Origin: Firmicutes bacterium HGW-Firmicutes-16
GTDB taxonomy: Bacteria > Bacillota > Clostridia > Oscillospirales > Oscillospiraceae
Reading direction: 5' to 3'
DNA length: 64,000 bases
Assembly: GCA_002841545.1 (NCBI GenBank)
Contig: PGZZ01000001.1
Span: 186,001 to 250,000 of the forward strand
In this document: positions 44,045 to 53,876 of the stretch, piece by piece
Layout: each line of letters begins with the position of its first letter
Position numbering within the stretch: position 1 is the stretch's first letter
Position numbers and translations under genes: made by a program
Notes under the pieces: model-generated
Seen by the model: the letters and a program-made list of their open reading frames with translations, nothing else
Told to the model about the DNA's origin: nothing
The model's database searches: none

Positions 44045-45097
44045 ATGCCAATTAATGTATTGGTCGTCGACGATTCGATTGTCTTTAGGACAAAGTTGAA
44101 TCTGTCTCTAAGTAAAGACCCTGAAATAAAAGTTATCGGCACAGCAATGGATGTAGAAGACGCTCTGAAAAAAATCAAAGAGTTGAAGCCGGATGTCGTA
44201 ACACTGGACATAGAAATGCCCAACGCAAACGGCTTTGAGTTATTGAAAACTGTTATGCCGACGAATCCCTTGCCCATTGTTGTCGTTAGCTCGCTGCCTG
44301 CAAACGCATTGGACGCCTTAAGTCTCGGCGCAGTCGATTTTGTAAAAAAGCCCGAGGCAGGCGTTGTGGATTCCACCGAAACATTTATAGCAAAACTTAT
44401 TGAGAAGATAAAAATTGCGTCCAAAGCCAACGTAAAACATATTGAACGGCCCTCCGCAGTACAACCAATTTTGGCGCAAAATTCAAGCTCAGCCATTAGC
44501 CGGAATCTGTCTTTTAACAGCAACACCATAATTGCTATCGGAGCCTCGACCGGAGGGACGGAAGCCATTATTAATGTCGTGAAAGACCTGCCGGCATCGA
44601 CTCCGCCCGTTTTAATAGTTCAGCATATGCCAGCCACGTTTACAAAGCTCTATGCCGACCGCCTGAATAGGATATGCAAGATGCGTGCTAAGGAAGCAGA
44701 GGATTTTGACAGGGTGCTCCCAGGCCAAATCATTGTAGGTGCAGGCGGATATCAAATGACACTGAAAAAAGACGACAACGGTTACTATATCCGGAGTGTC
44801 ATCGGTGAAAAAGTCAGCGGACACTCCCCCTCCGTCAATGTCCTTTTTGACAGCGTTGCAGAGCTAGTCGGTCGGAACGCTACCGCCGTTATTCTTACAG
44901 GTATGGGTTCGGATGGAGCTTCGGGCATTACAAAGATACGCAGGCTCGGCGGATACACTATCGGGCAGGATAAAGACAGTTGTGTTGTTTATGGTATGCC
45001 CATGGAGGCCTTTAAGCTTGGCGGCATCGTAAAGCAGCTCCCGCTTGACATGATCGCAGAAGATTTATTTGCAAGACTCAAAAATCGAATAATCTAG
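44045..45097 (+). CDS. cheB: Chemoreceptor methylesterase/deamidase CheB
   Basis: 350 aa. Receiver domain with D55 (VVTLDIEMPNANGFELL), linker, then the methylesterase domain with catalytic Ser in IGASTGGTEAI, His in VQHMPATFT and Asp in GMGSDGA. It removes methyl groups added by CheR after phosphorylation by CheA. 16 bases after cheR. Confidence 0.97.
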   Translation: MPINVLVVDDSIVFRTKLNLSLSKDPEIKVIGTAMDVEDALKKIKELKPDVVTLDIEMPNANGFELLKTVMPTNPLPIVVVSSLPANALDALSLGAVDFVKKPEAGVVDSTETFIAKLIEKIKIASKANVKHIERPSAVQPILAQNSSSAISRNLSFNSNTIIAIGASTGGTEAIINVVKDLPASTPPVLIVQHMPATFTKLYADRLNRICKMRAKEAEDFDRVLPGQIIVGAGGYQMTLKKDDNGYYIRSVIGEKVSGHSPSVNVLFDSVAELVGRNATAVILTGMGSDGASGITKIRRLGGYTIGQDKDSCVVYGMPMEAFKLGGIVKQLPLDMIAEDLFARLKNRII

Positions 45098-45306
45098 CAT
45101 AAGTTAGAAGCACTATTAGAAAGCACCATGGATTATATTGATAATTCTTACATCAAAATGTAAATATTTTTCTATAAGAACTTTACTTTTCAAAGGTACG
45201 GAGAATAAATCAAATGTTGCACTTTGAGACTATGCGGTTTGTTCTGTTTTAGAGTAGTAATAAAAGCACCACTTTGTGTATCTTAAGAGAAAAAGGGGTC
45301 ATCGAA

Positions 45307-46446
45307 GTGATATATATCCCACTTTCCAGGGTAAGCCCCGGAATGACTCTTGCAAAAAGCGTTTCTGCGCCAAATGGTTTATTTGCTCTTCTACAGGATG
45401 GGGAAGTTTTGTCCGACCGCTATATTAAGCGACTTGCCGCCTGTGATATTGATGGCATTTACATTGAGATGGCGGGTACCGAGGGCATCGAACCGAGGAG
45501 TATAATTAGCCCGAAAACCAAGCAGGAGATGACGACCGAGTTTCGTTCCCTGTATAATAATTATTTTAATCGGCCTTGTATTTCAAGTTCAACTGTTTTA
45601 TCAACAAAAAAGATTGCAGGGAAAATCGTAGACAACATTTTGAACCGCGAAGAACATCTCATGGACATGATTGAAATAAAAAGTTACGATAATTATACAT
45701 ATTCACACAGTTTGAATGTCGGGATTCTCAGCGCCATGTTAGCAGAAGAACTCGGCATCACTCGCAACAGACTTGAAGACCTCGCCCTTTGCGCGCTGAT
45801 GCACGACATAGGAAAGATTGATATTCCTATTGAAATTATCAATAAAAACGGCGCCGTAACCACTAATGAATTCGACGTTATAAAAACTCATCCCTTAAAG
45901 GGCGTCGAGCGTATGCGCAAATGCTATAACCTTTCTACCGAGGTTTTACCCGGGATACAAAGCCATCATGAAAAGATAGACGGCAGCGGCTATCCCTTCG
46001 GTCACGCCGGCGGTCAGATTCCTCTCTTCGGACGCATTCTCGCGATAGCCGATGTTTATGATGCGCTGACCAGCCAAAGGAGCTATCGAAAGGCATGGCA
46101 TCCCAAAGAGGCTTTGGAGTATATTATTGCCGGTTCAGATTCTCAGTTTGACTGTGAGCTGGTCAGGGTCTTTTCGCATCTTATAAGCGTTTATCCCACA
46201 GGGACTATGGTAAAATTGTCCGACGGCTCAACTGCCGTTATTGTAAAAAACCACAAGGAAAATATTTTCCGTCCGTGTATAAGGCTTCTTGAAGACTCTC
46301 CGCTCGGCCAAAAAGGATATGAAATCGACTTGCTTGAGGATGTACGATATTTATATTTAACCATAGGCTCCGTTATGGGCGCATCAGATAATGAAACCTT
46401 TGAACTGCCCTCCTCCGAACACTCTTTCGAATCATTCGGAAGCTGA
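45307..46446 (+). CDS. HD-GYP phosphodiesterase
   Basis: 379 aa. The N-terminal part (about 1-110) resembles the small domain before many HD-GYP proteins. The HD-GYP domain has LMHDIGKIDIP and SHHEKIDGSGYPFG intact, with YDALTSQRSYRKA, so cyclic-di-GMP hydrolysis is expected. The GTG at 45307 has AAGGGG 9 bases upstream; a TTG 11 codons earlier lacks a site. It lies 209 bases past cheB and so probably has its own promoter. Confidence 0.92.
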   Translation: MIYIPLSRVSPGMTLAKSVSAPNGLFALLQDGEVLSDRYIKRLAACDIDGIYIEMAGTEGIEPRSIISPKTKQEMTTEFRSLYNNYFNRPCISSSTVLSTKKIAGKIVDNILNREEHLMDMIEIKSYDNYTYSHSLNVGILSAMLAEELGITRNRLEDLALCALMHDIGKIDIPIEIINKNGAVTTNEFDVIKTHPLKGVERMRKCYNLSTEVLPGIQSHHEKIDGSGYPFGHAGGQIPLFGRILAIADVYDALTSQRSYRKAWHPKEALEYIIAGSDSQFDCELVRVFSHLISVYPTGTMVKLSDGSTAVIVKNHKENIFRPCIRLLEDSPLGQKGYEIDLLEDVRYLYLTIGSVMGASDNETFELPSSEHSFESFGS

Positions 46447-46463
46447 GACGCGACTATTAACAC

Positions 46464-46505
46464 AACAAGTCCGAGACTCGTTTTAGGGTCTCGGACTTGT
46501 TTGTT
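46464..46505 (+). terminator. Terminator-like hairpin after HD-GYP gene
   Basis: A perfect 14-bp stem (AACAAGTCCGAGAC) with a 10-base loop, then TTTGTT. Good stem, modest T run. Confidence 0.8.
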
Positions 46506-46673
46506 ATCACAGTTTATTAGGTGTTCAAACTTTCATATTTTACCAATCTCCCAAACAATCGATAAACATTCTCACTTACGGCTTGTAGCAATTCAATTCC
46601 ATAGTATAAATAAATCAAAGCTGAAAAGCAAATTTCTACTATAGAAAAAAATATTAAAGTAGGGGTGTTATCT

Positions 46674-48719
46674 ATGGATAAAAGCAACGTCAAAGGTATA
46701 GCTGCATTAAGGGAAAAAAGAAAAAAGAGTCTGAGAATGACGATTACTGTTCCAATAATCATCTTCATTTGTTCAGCTGCCGTCATCCTGACGGTATTTA
46801 CTGTCTATATGGGCTATCGGAGTACTGTCGGTAGTCTTACCGACTCAATGCTTGCTACTGCCAGTGTTGCGCAGGACTCTGTAGCCAATAAATTGAGTGC
46901 ATTTACGGGTCTTCTGGAAGAAATCGCATCAAACAGCACCATGTACAATGCAGAAATTACGAACGCTGAAAAAGCCTCTTTCATCTCTGATAAGGCCGAT
47001 GAAAGTAAGTTGCTTGGTGGATTCATTTTATCGGCGACCGGCAATGACATCCAGTCCGGCGATAATTATTCCAGTTCTGAATTTTTTACAGCAAGCAAGG
47101 AAGGCAAAACATATATTTCCTCGCCGTATGTTGACACGGAATCGGGCGAGCTTGTTATGACTCTTTCCGCTCCGATTTGGTCTAATGGAATAGAGGGATC
47201 CACTGTGATAGGTGTGGTTTGTTTAACAATGCCTCAGACTATGATTAATGAAGTGACCGATAACATGCATATCAGCAAACATGGCTATGCATACATAGTT
47301 GATAAAGACGGTTATTTTGTCGATTATATAGATGCTGCATATATGACTGACAAGAAAAATATTATGGAGCTGGCAAAAAGCAACCCCGCTTTACAGCCGT
47401 TGGTGGATTCATTCAACAGCGCATTATCCGGAGAGATCACATTTAATCAATACCAGTATCAGGGCGTTAACAAATTCCTCTCTTCCTCCGCTATTGACGG
47501 TAGTGACGGCTGGGTAATTTGTTTAACTGCTCCTGTATCGGATTTCACCGGTGGAGTTACAACCACGATTTATGGTTCCGCAATTCTTCTCGTTATAGTC
47601 ATCCTCGTAGGAGTATTCGGCTGCATCTATATCGCAAACAGAGTTGTAGATCCCCTCAAGCTCTTTGTAGACAGACTGTCCAAGCTCGCAGCCGGCGATG
47701 TTTCTTCACCCCTGGCTAATTTCAATGCTTCTTCTTCCGAATTCGCGGTCTTAAAAAGTTCTCTTGAAGACACGCTGAACAATACGGGAGCAGTAATCAG
47801 AGACGTTGATTACCTTCTGGCAGAGTTCTCAAGCGGCAACTTTGATGTCTTTTCAAAAGAATCTGCGTCGTACGTAGGAGAGTATAAACACATTTTAACT
47901 TCCTTCAGGACCTTGAAGCGCGGGCTTACAGAGTCCTTCCAGAATATACTGCAGGTTTCGGAGCAGGTTTCAGCCGGAGCAACACAAGTCAGCTTCGGTT
48001 CGCAATCACTTGCTCAGGGCGCGACAGAGCAGGCCAGCAGCGTTCAGGAACTCTCGGCTTCTATCGCAGACATCTCGCAGCGTGTCAATAATAGCGCCGC
48101 GGATGCCGAAAGAGCAAAAGCTCTGTCTTCGGCAACCGAATCCATCATGCAGAGCAGCGTAAGCGATATGGATCTTGCACGTCGGGCTATGGATGAGATT
48201 TCGTCAACATCTAAGAACATCAGTAAGGTCATCAAAACCATCGACGATATTGCATTCCAGACCAACATCCTTGCGCTTAACGCCGCAGTTGAGGCAGCGA
48301 GAGCCGGAGCCGCAGGCAAGGGTTTTGCGGTTGTGGCAGATGAGGTCCGCAATTTGTCCCAGAAGTCCGCAGAGGCAGCCAAAAACACTACCGCCCTCAT
48401 CGAAAGCTCGATTGAAGCTGTTGAAAAAGGATCTCAGCTTGTGAGCAAAACAAGCACCGGCTTTGTGGAGGTTGCGGCAAAAGCTTCCGAAGTCGTCAAA
48501 CTTGTCGATTCGATATCCGAACAGGCTCAGGAGCAGGCGTCCGCGATTTCCCAGGTCTCGATTGGCATAGAGCAGGTTTCATCCGTTGTACAGATGAACT
48601 CCGCTACATCCGAAGAGAGCGCCGCGGCGAGCGAAGAGCTTTCGAGTCAGGCCGAGGTTCTCAAAAATCTCGTTGACCAGTTCAAGCTGGCAACTTCATT
48701 CCACGACGAGAACGATTGA
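46674..48719 (+). CDS. Methyl-accepting chemotaxis protein, Cache type
   Basis: 681 aa. TM1 about 20-42; extracytoplasmic dCache-like sensor about 45-280 ([32 protein letters not shown]); TM2 about 290-315; HAMP; then the signalling domain with the hairpin tip [20 protein letters not shown]. The ligand is unknown; Cache domains often bind small organic acids or amino acids. The ATG has AGGGGTG upstream. Its signalling half is nearly the same as that of the receptor at 51960-53651. Confidence 0.95.
   Translation: MDKSNVKGIAALREKRKKSLRMTITVPIIIFICSAAVILTVFTVYMGYRSTVGSLTDSMLATASVAQDSVANKLSAFTGLLEEIASNSTMYNAEITNAEKASFISDKADESKLLGGFILSATGNDIQSGDNYSSSEFFTASKEGKTYISSPYVDTESGELVMTLSAPIWSNGIEGSTVIGVVCLTMPQTMINEVTDNMHISKHGYAYIVDKDGYFVDYIDAAYMTDKKNIMELAKSNPALQPLVDSFNSALSGEITFNQYQYQGVNKFLSSSAIDGSDGWVICLTAPVSDFTGGVTTTIYGSAILLVIVILVGVFGCIYIANRVVDPLKLFVDRLSKLAAGDVSSPLANFNASSSEFAVLKSSLEDTLNNTGAVIRDVDYLLAEFSSGNFDVFSKESASYVGEYKHILTSFRTLKRGLTESFQNILQVSEQVSAGATQVSFGSQSLAQGATEQASSVQELSASIADISQRVNNSAADAERAKALSSATESIMQSSVSDMDLARRAMDEISSTSKNISKVIKTIDDIAFQTNILALNAAVEAARAGAAGKGFAVVADEVRNLSQKSAEAAKNTTALIESSIEAVEKGSQLVSKTSTGFVEVAAKASEVVKLVDSISEQAQEQASAISQVSIGIEQVSSVVQMNSATSEESAAASEELSSQAEVLKNLVDQFKLATSFHDEND
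48010..48640 (+). repeat. Inverted repeat copy A: receptor signalling domain
   Basis: This part of the first receptor gene closely matches 52030-52660 in opposite direction, with long identical runs such as CATTCCAGACCAACATCC. Boundaries are approximate. The similarity extends to third codon positions, implying recent duplication or gene conversion. Confidence 0.75.
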
Positions 48720-48797
48720 CGCTTAATAATCACTCTTTCAACACTCCTTTTCCCATTATTTATCCCCCGCCACTTTTGTAAGCGGCAACAGCTGAAC

Positions 48798-48836
48798 TCA
48801 AAAGGCGCTTCATGCTTGGCATGAAGCGCCTTTTGA
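48798..48836 (+). terminator. Strong hairpin terminator after first receptor gene
   Basis: A perfect 18-bp inverted repeat (TCAAAAGGCGCTTCATGC arm) with a 3-base loop. A and T ends make it functional on both strands. Confidence 0.88.
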
Positions 48837-48873
48837 ATAAATGGCTTATTTTTTCTGCTGCTTTTTATAGAAT

Positions 48874-48921
48874 AAGCCCATATGCTAAAGTCCGGTAACC
48901 TTTCAGCATATGGGCTTTTTT
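48874..48921. terminator. Second hairpin between convergent genes
   Basis: A 13-bp stem (AAGCCCATATGCT) with a long loop and a TTTTTT run on the plus side. It starts 7 bases past the stop of the minus-strand GGDEF gene and may serve either strand. Confidence 0.8.
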
Positions 48922-48927
48922 CACTTA

Positions 48928-51051
48928 TCAGTATGCATTAATCAAATCATTACACCATTTGACGGCATTGACATATGCGTTATTTATGGCATAGCAGCCT
49001 ATATCGTGCTCTTCTGAAAAACGCGTAATTTCATTCCAATTAGCGTATTCATAGTGTTTATAAAACTCCAGGAGTTCCGAGTAGGGACCATCGTTACCCA
49101 GAAGAGACTTTCGAATCTTATCTGCCACGGGAATTTCATCGAGCAGCTCTTCCTTGGTTTTATCAAGCGCGATATGAAGTAGCGATAGAAGTCCAACCAT
49201 GAACACATGCTTCGTATCCATCGGAGGCTTAAAGCAGTATGCCAAGTTTTCGCCGAAACGCGCCCTAATCAGGGACATTCGTACCAACTCCAAGGGCTTT
49301 TCATCTGAAACGCCTCGCAGAGCCAGAACCGATATCCATTGTTTCAAGTTTTCTTCACCCAGAAAGGTCAATGCGGTAAGAATTGACGATACTCTGGTAC
49401 GCAGTCCTACAGAAGCTGAATTCAAAAGCCGAAGTAATTTATACGATAATGCCACGTCTGAGGAAATTACGGCGCTTATCTCATTAAAATCCACATAGTT
49501 ATCTGTGCTGGTTAACTGCAGAAGCCGAAAATAATTTGCTTTCAATGGCTCAATATCTTTTTCTTTCTTAATTATTACCTGCTGATTAAAGTAGTATCCT
49601 TGGAACAGTGAAAAACCTCGATGCTGTGCAATTTCAAATTCCTCGTTTGTTGACACATCTGTTGCAATAAATGTTTTCGTCGAGTTAGCGGAAATCAGAC
49701 TAATCTGTTCGCTGACGCTTATTCCTTCCGGCGCAAACTTGCAGTATTCCGCTAGTGCCAACAACTTCATGTCCATATTGCTGTTATCGATATTTGACAG
49801 CAACAGCAGGTAGCCGTTTGATTTTAATTGTTTGTAAAGCTGCATATGTTCGTCTGTGCATCTGTCGGACGCGTTAATCTGTATGACAAATTTGTTTCTG
49901 GGTAAGTTTTTAAGCACAGCTCTGTTGAAAAGCTGTTTCGTGAAGGATATGAAATATCTTGTATTGTCCTTGATGTCATTCATGCCGAGCGCATCCAGTG
50001 TACGGTCGAACTGCGAAAGGCTGAGTGTTCCGTCGTCCTCCTTTTCGCTTTTGTCGCTGTCGACAAGCTCATATCCGTAGGTGTTGCCGTTTTTCAATAG
50101 GATGGGCTGCATATTTATATACAGATCTTTGAATTTTTTCGAAGCATCATATTTGTCCTCAAAAAGCACAACGCGGTTCCGGCCTTCGGTCTTTGCCTTA
50201 TAAAGCGCTATATCCGCCTTGCGCAGAAGCTCCGATAAAGTTTCTCCGTGGGCGGGATATAAGGCTACGCCAATGCTTAGCGTGCACTTGTACTCAATGT
50301 TCGGCATCGTATAGGAAAGAAGCGATTTTTGAAGCATTTCTTGATAATATGACCGAACTGCGGCTTGACTTTCAAAGTTTGACAGCCTTTCTTTATAAAA
50401 CAGCACAAACTCGTCTCCGCCCAGCCTGTATAGATGGCCCTTAAAATCATCGTTGTTCTCAAGATAAGCCGTAATACGGATGAGCATCTCATCGCCAGTA
50501 TTGTGACCGTAATTATCATTTATGATTTTGAAATTGTCAAGGTCAAACATGGCTAATATTCCGCAATACCTGTCATTTTTGCCGTCTTTCAATGCAGCTT
50601 CAAAATCCTCCTTCAGCTTTTGTCTGTTGGGGATTCCCGTCAATTGGTCATAATAGGCAAGATTATACATTCTTGTTTTTAAGCTGCGTTCCTCGTCAAC
50701 ATCCCGCAGGATAAACGCTGTTGCCGGTTTTCCATCTATCCATTCGATGCTATTGCGTGTGACCGAGAAAACTCGACCGTTCCTATCCTTTATATCAAAA
50801 GCTCCTGCCTCTGCCTTGGAGTCTGCTTTGTGGTGACAATTGTCACAAAGCTCAGGAAAAATATGTGAATACCCACTCTTGCAGTTAGTAACAGAGCGAA
50901 GCTCTGCGTCAACACGCTTACTCGCAGCTTCATTCATTAGTAAAACATCACATCTATCATTACGAACAATAACCACATCCGAATCTACAGAATCGGCTAT
51001 GCTTTTTAGCGAATGTTCGATATTTATGTTCTTATTTTTTTTAATCCTCAT
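48928..51051 (-). CDS. PAS-GGDEF-EAL(like)-HDOD signalling protein
   Basis: 707 aa. PAS domain about 20-115 with a CDNCHH cluster; GGDEF domain about 125-285 with intact GGDEF at 211-215 and no RxxD inhibition site just before it; EAL-like domain about 295-495 where the key motif reads YELVDSD; HDOD domain about 500-695 (ISSDVALSYKLLRLLNSASV). It could make cyclic-di-GMP under PAS control, with the EAL-like part as a regulatory module. The C-terminal half parallels the 36455-37693 protein. The ATG at 51051 has AAAGG 9 bases upstream; the ATG three codons earlier touches that site. Confidence 0.9.
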   Translation of the reverse strand: MRIKKNKNINIEHSLKSIADSVDSDVVIVRNDRCDVLLMNEAASKRVDAELRSVTNCKSGYSHIFPELCDNCHHKADSKAEAGAFDIKDRNGRVFSVTRNSIEWIDGKPATAFILRDVDEERSLKTRMYNLAYYDQLTGIPNRQKLKEDFEAALKDGKNDRYCGILAMFDLDNFKIINDNYGHNTGDEMLIRITAYLENNDDFKGHLYRLGGDEFVLFYKERLSNFESQAAVRSYYQEMLQKSLLSYTMPNIEYKCTLSIGVALYPAHGETLSELLRKADIALYKAKTEGRNRVVLFEDKYDASKKFKDLYINMQPILLKNGNTYGYELVDSDKSEKEDDGTLSLSQFDRTLDALGMNDIKDNTRYFISFTKQLFNRAVLKNLPRNKFVIQINASDRCTDEHMQLYKQLKSNGYLLLLSNIDNSNMDMKLLALAEYCKFAPEGISVSEQISLISANSTKTFIATDVSTNEEFEIAQHRGFSLFQGYYFNQQVIIKKEKDIEPLKANYFRLLQLTSTDNYVDFNEISAVISSDVALSYKLLRLLNSASVGLRTRVSSILTALTFLGEENLKQWISVLALRGVSDEKPLELVRMSLIRARFGENLAYCFKPPMDTKHVFMVGLLSLLHIALDKTKEELLDEIPVADKIRKSLLGNDGPYSELLEFYKHYEYANWNEITRFSEEHDIGCYAINNAYVNAVKWCNDLINAY

Positions 51052-51224
51052 AAGCTGCATCCTTTAAAAAATTGTAAAGCCATAGATCTTATCTTTCTTT
51101 TAATGCGATTATAAAAGCAATAATTTGTGTATTCTGTCGAAGTTTGTCATATTCTTTATATTCAGACAGGACTTGCCATTGACAAGACGGCGGGCTTGCT
51201 ATAACCTTGAACACGGTGAAGAAT

Positions 51225-51887
51225 ATGAACATAAACAGCATTGGCTCTAACGGAGCCGAAATAAACAATCAAATTCAATACGTTAACACTCTGGGAAATT
51301 CCAACTTTGCAGGTGTATTAAGCGATGCAACGGATAAGTCAAAAACCAGCCTAGAGCGTATATTTGAGGCTGCGTCGAAGAAATACGGCGTTCCGGTAAG
51401 CCTTCTTAAAGCGGTTGCAAAGACTGAATCAAACTTTAATCCCAAGGCAATATCAAGCTGCGGGGCAATGGGAATTATGCAGCTGATGCCTGCCACGGCA
51501 AAATCGCTTGGAGTGCTTGATCCATATGATCCCGAACAAAACATTATGGGCGGAGCAAAATACTTGGCGCAAATGCTTAAAGCGTTTGGCGGCAAGATTG
51601 AGCTTGCTGTTGCGGCCTACAACGCGGGTCCCGGAAATGTTGAAAAATATGACGGCATACCTCCGTTTAAAGAGACCCAAAGTTATGTAAAAAAAGTTCT
51701 GGAATACTGCGGAAGTGATTTAAGTACCGATACTGTTATTCCACACACGGATACTTCTTCGCAAAACACCTTGACTACCGCCGGAGACACGACCGGCCTG
51801 AGTGAGCTTTATTATTCAATGCTCATGAACATATATAGGATGCAGATGCAGCTGTTTGAGACAATAAATACAGAAAATGACACCTAA
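51225..51887 (+). CDS. Lytic transglycosylase (SLT domain) without signal peptide
   Basis: 220 aa. Residues 42-170 form an SLT domain: catalytic E68 ([15 protein letters not shown]), [12 protein letters not shown], and [12 protein letters not shown]. It cleaves peptidoglycan glycan strands. The N-terminus ([10 protein letters not shown]...) is polar, with no signal peptide, like substrates of the flagellar export system; it may make room for the rod, as FlgJ does elsewhere. The ATG at 51225 follows GGTGA at proper spacing. Its direction is divergent from the GGDEF gene. Confidence 0.88.
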   Translation: MNINSIGSNGAEINNQIQYVNTLGNSNFAGVLSDATDKSKTSLERIFEAASKKYGVPVSLLKAVAKTESNFNPKAISSCGAMGIMQLMPATAKSLGVLDPYDPEQNIMGGAKYLAQMLKAFGGKIELAVAAYNAGPGNVEKYDGIPPFKETQSYVKKVLEYCGSDLSTDTVIPHTDTSSQNTLTTAGDTTGLSELYYSMLMNIYRMQMQLFETINTENDT

Positions 51888-51908
51888 CAGCTGTCTATAT
51901 TATATCTC

Positions 51909-51942
51909 AAAAGCCCACAAATCTTCTGGTTTGCGGGCTTTT
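51909..51942 (+). terminator. Terminator between transglycosylase and second receptor gene
   Basis: A stem of about 13 bp with one mismatch (AAAAGCCC ... GGGCTTTT) and a short loop lies between two convergent genes; T ends on both sides allow use on both strands. Confidence 0.85.
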
Positions 51943-51959
51943 CGTATTGTTTTGCCTAA

Positions 51960-53651
51960 TTAATCGACTTTAACTGTTTCATGATATAGTTTGTACTGTC
52001 CTGTCAGCTCGGAAAGCTGCTTTGCCAGAGCTGCAAGCTCCTCTGCCGCCGCCGCACTTTCTTCAGCTGTCGCGGAGTTCATTTGGATAACAGATGAAAC
52101 CTGCTCGATACCGATGGAGACCTGGGAAATCGCAACCGCCTGCTCCTGAGTCTGTGCGAATATCGAATCGACAAGGCTTGCCACCTCGCCGGCTTTTCGG
52201 GCGACATCTGCAAAACCAAAACTTGTGTTGCTCACAAGCTGCGTTCCTTTTTCGACAGCCTTAATTGAGTTTTCAATAAGTGCCGTGGTGTTCTTTGCTG
52301 CCTCAGCGGACTTCTGGGATAGATTACGAACCTCATCTGCCACAACCGCAAAGCCCTTGCCTGCGGCTCCGGCTCTCGCTGCTTCGACAGCGGCGTTGAG
52401 CGCAAGGATGTTGGTCTGGAATGCGATGTCGTCAATAGTTTTTATGACCTTACTGATGTTCTTAGATGTCGTTGTGATCTCATCCATAGCCTCGCGCGCA
52501 AGTTCCATATCACTAACGCTGCTGCACATGGTCAATTCATTTCCTGATGCCAGAACTTTTGCTCTTTCTGCATCTTCAGCGTTATTCTTGACCCGCTGTG
52601 ATATGTCCGCAATAGAAGCCGAGAGCTCCTGAACACTGCTGGCCTGCTCTGTAGTTCCCTGCGCGAGAGTCTGCGAGACAGCGGATATCTGATTTGATCC
52701 CGATGACACCTGCTCGGCGATTCCGTTTGTTAGCCTCATGCTCTCGCTGATGTCGGAGAAAACGGCATAGGTTGAATGCACTATTTCGTCATATTTGCCG
52801 ACATATTTGCTTTCGTCTTCCGAACGCGCATCAAGGTTCTTTGCAGCGCCGCTTGCAAGCATATGGCAAGTGTCGTCAATAACGAATGAAACGGTATTGC
52901 TCATATCCTCAAAGGTCTTTCCCAGCTCTCCGAATTCATCCTGCGAGTCTATATGTAGAGGCTTTATCTTCCTGCCGTCTTTGAGATCCTGACAGGAGTC
53001 AACCAGTTTTTCAAGTGGCAGAACAATGCTTTTTTGTAAAACAATAAGCACATAGGCCGTAAAGATCAGCGCGACACCCGCAAGCGCGCAGAAAATCAAT
53101 ATTGCTTTAGTCTTTGTAGATTTAAAGTTTTTGACAGCACTCCGCGATTCGGCCGTTGACGCTGCAGCCATTTCACTCATCGCTTTGTTGAGAGTTTCGA
53201 GAGTCGGTATAAAGGTGCCGGTATATCTCGAAAGAGCCGATTCCTGATTTCCTTTTTCGGCAAGTTTATATATATCCTCAGCCGTTTCCTTTACTTTCTG
53301 ATAGGCGGTTGAAAACGCGTCTATGCCAGAAGTATCCGACAGCTTGCTAATTTCGGACTCGATAGCCGCTTCGGACGCTGTTATTATCTCATATCCGGTT
53401 TTTACTTCTGAAGAACTTGCCCCTTCCGCCATATTATAAAGCGACTGATTAATACTATCCAGTTCATCTCTGATAGTCATCTGAGAATCAATCGACGAAA
53501 GAGACCTGCTCAGGAAGTTGTCAATATGCTTATCCGCTCCGGCCAAAAGCGAAAATAGTATGGCCATGCTCCCTGTTGTGGCAACGAATACGATTACAAA
53601 TGTCACGATGAATTTTTTACTGACATTCATTCTGCTAAATATTGATTTCAT
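51960..53651 (-). CDS. Methyl-accepting chemotaxis protein, four-helix-bundle sensor
   Basis: 563 aa. TM1 about 12-36; outer helical sensor about 37-185 of the 4HB_MCP kind; TM2 about 188-208; HAMP; signalling domain to the end with [27 protein letters not shown] precedes the ATG. Unlike the Cache receptor, the sensor is small and helical, so ligands should differ, while the CheA-contact part is the same. Confidence 0.95.
   Translation of the reverse strand: MKSIFSRMNVSKKFIVTFVIVFVATTGSMAILFSLLAGADKHIDNFLSRSLSSIDSQMTIRDELDSINQSLYNMAEGASSSEVKTGYEIITASEAAIESEISKLSDTSGIDAFSTAYQKVKETAEDIYKLAEKGNQESALSRYTGTFIPTLETLNKAMSEMAAASTAESRSAVKNFKSTKTKAILIFCALAGVALIFTAYVLIVLQKSIVLPLEKLVDSCQDLKDGRKIKPLHIDSQDEFGELGKTFEDMSNTVSFVIDDTCHMLASGAAKNLDARSEDESKYVGKYDEIVHSTYAVFSDISESMRLTNGIAEQVSSGSNQISAVSQTLAQGTTEQASSVQELSASIADISQRVKNNAEDAERAKVLASGNELTMCSSVSDMELAREAMDEITTTSKNISKVIKTIDDIAFQTNILALNAAVEAARAGAAGKGFAVVADEVRNLSQKSAEAAKNTTALIENSIKAVEKGTQLVSNTSFGFADVARKAGEVASLVDSIFAQTQEQAVAISQVSIGIEQVSSVIQMNSATAEESAAAAEELAALAKQLSELTGQYKLYHETVKVD
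52030..52660 (-). repeat. Inverted repeat copy B: receptor signalling domain
   Basis: Partner of 48010-48640, in opposite direction about 3.4 kb away. Recombination between the copies would invert the GGDEF and transglycosylase genes and swap receptor sensors. Confidence 0.75.
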
Positions 53652-53785
53652 AATATATCTCCCTCAAACATTCGTGAATAAGTGCATATTACCACGTATA
53701 TATGATTTATTCTCCTGTTTCCACCATTTACTAGAAGCTCTCAAAGATGACACGCTAGAAATGTATATTTTATTATCAAAAAGCG

Positions 53786-53822
53786 TGAACAGGCATCGCT
53801 TAAACAAAGCAATGCCTGTTCA
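53786..53822 (-). terminator. Terminator-like hairpin after galT
   Basis: An 11-bp stem (TGAACAGGCAT) extended by GCTT/AAGC, followed on the minus strand by CGCTTTTTG. It lies 55 bases past the galT stop and probably ends the galactoside operon. Confidence 0.75.
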
Positions 53823-53876
53823 TGTAAATTATCAATTGGAGTAAAGCACCTTGGCATTTGATGACAGGGGCTAATT

